DNA from: Sipunculus nudus | Lineage: Eukaryota > Annelida > Sipuncula > Golfingiida > Sipunculidae | Assembly: GCA_026874595.1 (NCBI GenBank) | Contig: CM049307.1 | Location: 34,514,862 to 34,578,861, forward strand | Length of the DNA: 64,000 nucleotides | Reading direction: 5' to 3' | Part shown: positions 61,589 through 64,000 of the stretch, one piece after another | Position numbering within the stretch: the stretch's first letter is position 1 | Layout of the letters: each line of letters starts with the position of its first letter | Made by a program: the position numbers and the translations under genes | Notes under the pieces: generated by a model | Told to the model about the DNA's origin: nothing | The model's database searches: none | Seen by the model: only the letters and a program-made list of their open reading frames with translations

Positions 61589-62758
61589 TATCCGCCAAAA
61601 CAAAGTTTTGCGGATACTATGTTTTTGACCGAGTTCCTCCACCGCGGCGGCGTTCGTTTCCAGAGAGCTCCTCGGAGACTAATGGACCGATTTTTCCCAA
61701 ACTTACACCTATTATCGGGTCACATGTGAACTGGTGCCTAACCAATTTGCGTTGACCTCTGACCATTCCTCTCTATCCAGTGTCCATTTGTGGGTCTGTT
61801 TCCACTCATAAACCCTCATATCTCGGGAACCGTTTGACCGATCAGGAAATAAAATTGATACAAATGTAGCCCTTGGATTGCTTTATAACATACACAAAAA
61901 ATGGTGGCGCCACCTGTAACCATGTTTGCACAGTGTCCATCTGTTCATCTGCCTTGGGTTAAAATCACTCATATCTCTGCAGTGAATTGACTAATTCACC
62001 TGAAATTCGTCATGCGTATACATCCAGGATAGCTTTCTTGATTTTATGACAGGTGGCGTCACCTACGTTCACGTTCACGCTGATGACATCCAAGCTTATA
62101 TCTTGGGAACCGTTTGACCGATCAGGAAATAAAATTTATACAAATGTAGCCCTTTGATAGCTCTGTAACATACACAAAAAATGGTGGCGCCACCTGTAAC
62201 AATGTTTGCACAGCGTCTGTCAGTTAGTCTGCCGTGTCCTAAAATCACTCATTTCTCTGTAGTGGTTCGACATAACTGCCTAAAATTTTGCAGGTTTATA
62301 CATCGTGGACAGCTTTCTTGATTTTATGACAGGTGGCGCCACCTACATTCTAGTTAACGCTGCACACATCCAAGCTCATATCTCAGGAACCATTTGACCG
62401 ATTGGGCCAAAATTGTGCATGTGTTTAGATCTCACATAGGTCTTTATCATACACAAAACTAGAGGGGTTACCTGCAAAGATTTTTGCACAGTGTTTGTCT
62501 GTTTGTCTGCCATGGGCAAAAATCGCTCATATACATGTAGTGGTTTGACTTTTCTGCCTAAAATTTTGCAGGTGTATACAACTTGGACAGCTTTCTGGAT
62601 TTGTGGTAGGTGGTACAACCTACATACACATTTAGGCTGCAGACATCCATGCTAATATGCAACATACCTCACTCTATTTCCCCTTGCCACTCAATCCATG
62701 CCTCACTATCCGATTTTGGCAGATACATGTAGTCACTTGTTGGTTACCCGTATTCTAG
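61589..62758 (+). mobile_element. Helentron-like family 2 element nested in family 1
   Basis: The 5' hairpin at 61589-61616 has ATCCGC and GCGGAT arms around AAAACAAAGTTTT, followed by ACTATG. The interior has about three units of 275 bp with GGAACCGTTTGACCGATCAG (61838, 62107, 62384) and GGTGGCGCCACC. The 3' part carries ATTTTGGCAGATACATG (62713-62729), the inverted counterpart of the 5' end, then CTAG (62755-62758) and a T-run. The flanking unit resumes with CTCTATTTTTGAGA, as expected for family 1. Confidence 0.75.
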
Positions 62759-62940
62759 TTTTAAAAGTTTACACATTTTTCTCTATTTTTGAGATATATA
62801 AACACAGACTAAATCTTGGCCTGTTGGTTAATCTGTTTGATGCTTCAGTTGAATGGGTATATACTACCATTCTAATGATAAAATTTCCTTTTGCGAATCT
62901 CTTCCCAGTCAGCTGAGCGTCATGACCCATGGGTCACTTG
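62759..62940 (+). mobile_element. Family 1 element, second part with 3' terminus
   Basis: Resumes the interrupted element and ends with TCAGCTGAGCGTC, the 14-bp palindrome TGACCCATGGGTCA and CTTG (62909-62940), followed by TTAG. The palindrome is perfect here. Confidence 0.75.
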
Positions 62941-63040
62941 TTAGCAAGCGCGACAACAATTAACTTTTTGAAACTTAAAAAAAGTCTTTAATTATGAAGT
63001 CGCGCATTAAGGCCACATGGTGGCGTGTAGGCTTTGTTTA

Positions 63041-63235
63041 CAGGTCATGATCCAGGATTTTGGAAAAGGAGGAGTCAAACCCAGGAAAACTATAATGAAA
63101 AACCTTAAAAGGGTTCTCAGGTCCATGGGGGGGGGGGTCAGTCCAGGGAAAAAAATGGTCCGATACCCCCCAAAATGATGCGGAAAAGGGGGTTGTCCAG
63201 GCCACAGGTTGGACCCTCCCCCGGATCCGTTTCTG
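63041..63235. mobile_element. 195-bp MITE, relative of 30631-30830
   Basis: Left end CAGGTCATGATCCAGGATTT; right end CCGGATCCGTTTCTG. G-run interior as in the relative. No clear target duplication. Confidence 0.55.
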
Positions 63236-63555
63236 ATTGATTGGTTTTATTTACGAAGCATATTTAAAAATACAGAACAACATGAATACATAAACGACTA
63301 AGTCCTATCTGCATGGGCATAATATTCATCATAAAGAAAAGAAAAAATCATTTAAAAAATTATAAATAGTAGCCGAATATGAACCTGTACATGTATCCAG
63401 CAGAACATCAAGAGCCACTTGTTTGTAATCTGGTTGAACAGATAACACAGAAGGTATTGAGTCGCACTATTTTATATGGGAAGGTTACAGGTTAAAGGAT
63501 AAACTCATTGTGTTTATTGTGTGTTAATCATTGTGTTATGACAACAAAATTGTCC

Positions 63556-63614
<59 letters not shown>

Positions 63615-64000
63615 ATTACACTTTGCACGTGAATATGGTTGAATGTAAACATATGTATGCAGATCAATGTTTCTCTCTCTAGATATACCTTAAAATAATA
63701 AAAGCAAAGTCAATGTTTCTATTTGTTCATGTTTACTTCTTATTACCCGAGATTCATTAGTTTATATTCCTGTCAGAGTAAAGCAATATTTATACTCCCA
63801 TCATCATTTTTAGCCTCGTTCCCCTTTTCAGGCCTTGAGAAATGTAAATGTATTGTATGGGTAAAATATACTGCCCATACTTCATTTACAGTCTGTCCCA
63901 TAACATAATAACAATGCTAACAATTATTCATTATGTACCTAACATTTCAGTCAGTTCCTTTTTTCACAGCAAAAGCATGTAAAATAAAACTAAACAAATA
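63236..64000. other. AT-rich end region with TA microsatellite
   Basis: A TA dinucleotide tract spans about 63560-63610. No gene is recognised in the remainder. Confidence 0.6.

Noticed and set aside
1-64000. tRNA, rRNA or snRNA genes
   Set aside because: I looked for GGTTCGA-type B boxes and other familiar signatures on both strands and found none with matching structure.

Overview
This is a eukaryotic, animal-type window: AT-rich, gene-poor, with spliced genes and about three quarters repeats. The two recognisable genes (TMEM186 and C7orf50 orthologues) are metazoan. The dispersed repeats, with hairpin termini, GTCC microsatellites and tandem cores, resemble the rolling-circle 'pearl'/HINE repeats known from bivalves. 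My best guess is a marine bivalve mollusc; this is an inference from repeat style and not a species identification.

Layout. 1-16430 is one edge of a large satellite array with a monomer of about 170 bp (roughly 97 copies). It runs in one orientation to 2463, flips at an ATG microhomology (2464-2466) and continues inverted to its right edge. Inside it are a higher-order repeat (7-mer of about 1190 bp, 14-mer of 2381 bp), a 1.1 kb internal segmental copy and islands of a divergent subfamily. 16431-18028 is mostly non-repetitive flank plus a fragment of a GGTGGCACC-type repeat. 18029-28830 is a nest of non-autonomous rolling-circle (Helentron-like) elements: two close copies of a 2.6 kb element, one inserted into an older inverted copy of itself, and two elements with 180-bp tandem cores. 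28830-31790 has microsatellites, element ends and a 200-bp MITE.

Genes. 31825-32664 (+) encodes TMEM186, a mitochondrial complex I assembly factor, in one coding exon. C7orf50 (WKF domain protein, 266 aa) lies on the minus strand in three coding exons: 48770-48210, 36762-36579 and 35137-35082. The short last exon restores the conserved C-terminus of the family. Its 11.4-kb first intron is filled with tandem-core elements, including a 338-bp array (37.8-42.0 kb) and a nested pair (43.88-47.60 kb) whose inner element carries 290-bp units rich in nuclear-receptor half-sites. One element end lies 13 nt upstream of the exon 2 acceptor AG.

48.8-64.0 kb holds another hairpin-ended element, two adjacent elements with terminal inverted repeats (51295-51768, 51779-52824), a GC-richer possible promoter or first exon (54.26-54.83 kb), a hAT-type element with a perfect 8-bp target duplication (56327-57838), a MITE (57921-58501), a third nested Helentron-like pair (59838-62940) and simple repeats. 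No rRNA, tRNA, CRISPR or autonomous transposase gene was found.

The most interesting system is the set of rolling-circle element families. They share one architecture (terminal hairpin, asymmetric inverted repeats, tandem core, 3' hairpin, insertion into T runs), and three nested insertions in this window let their ends be placed almost to the base.
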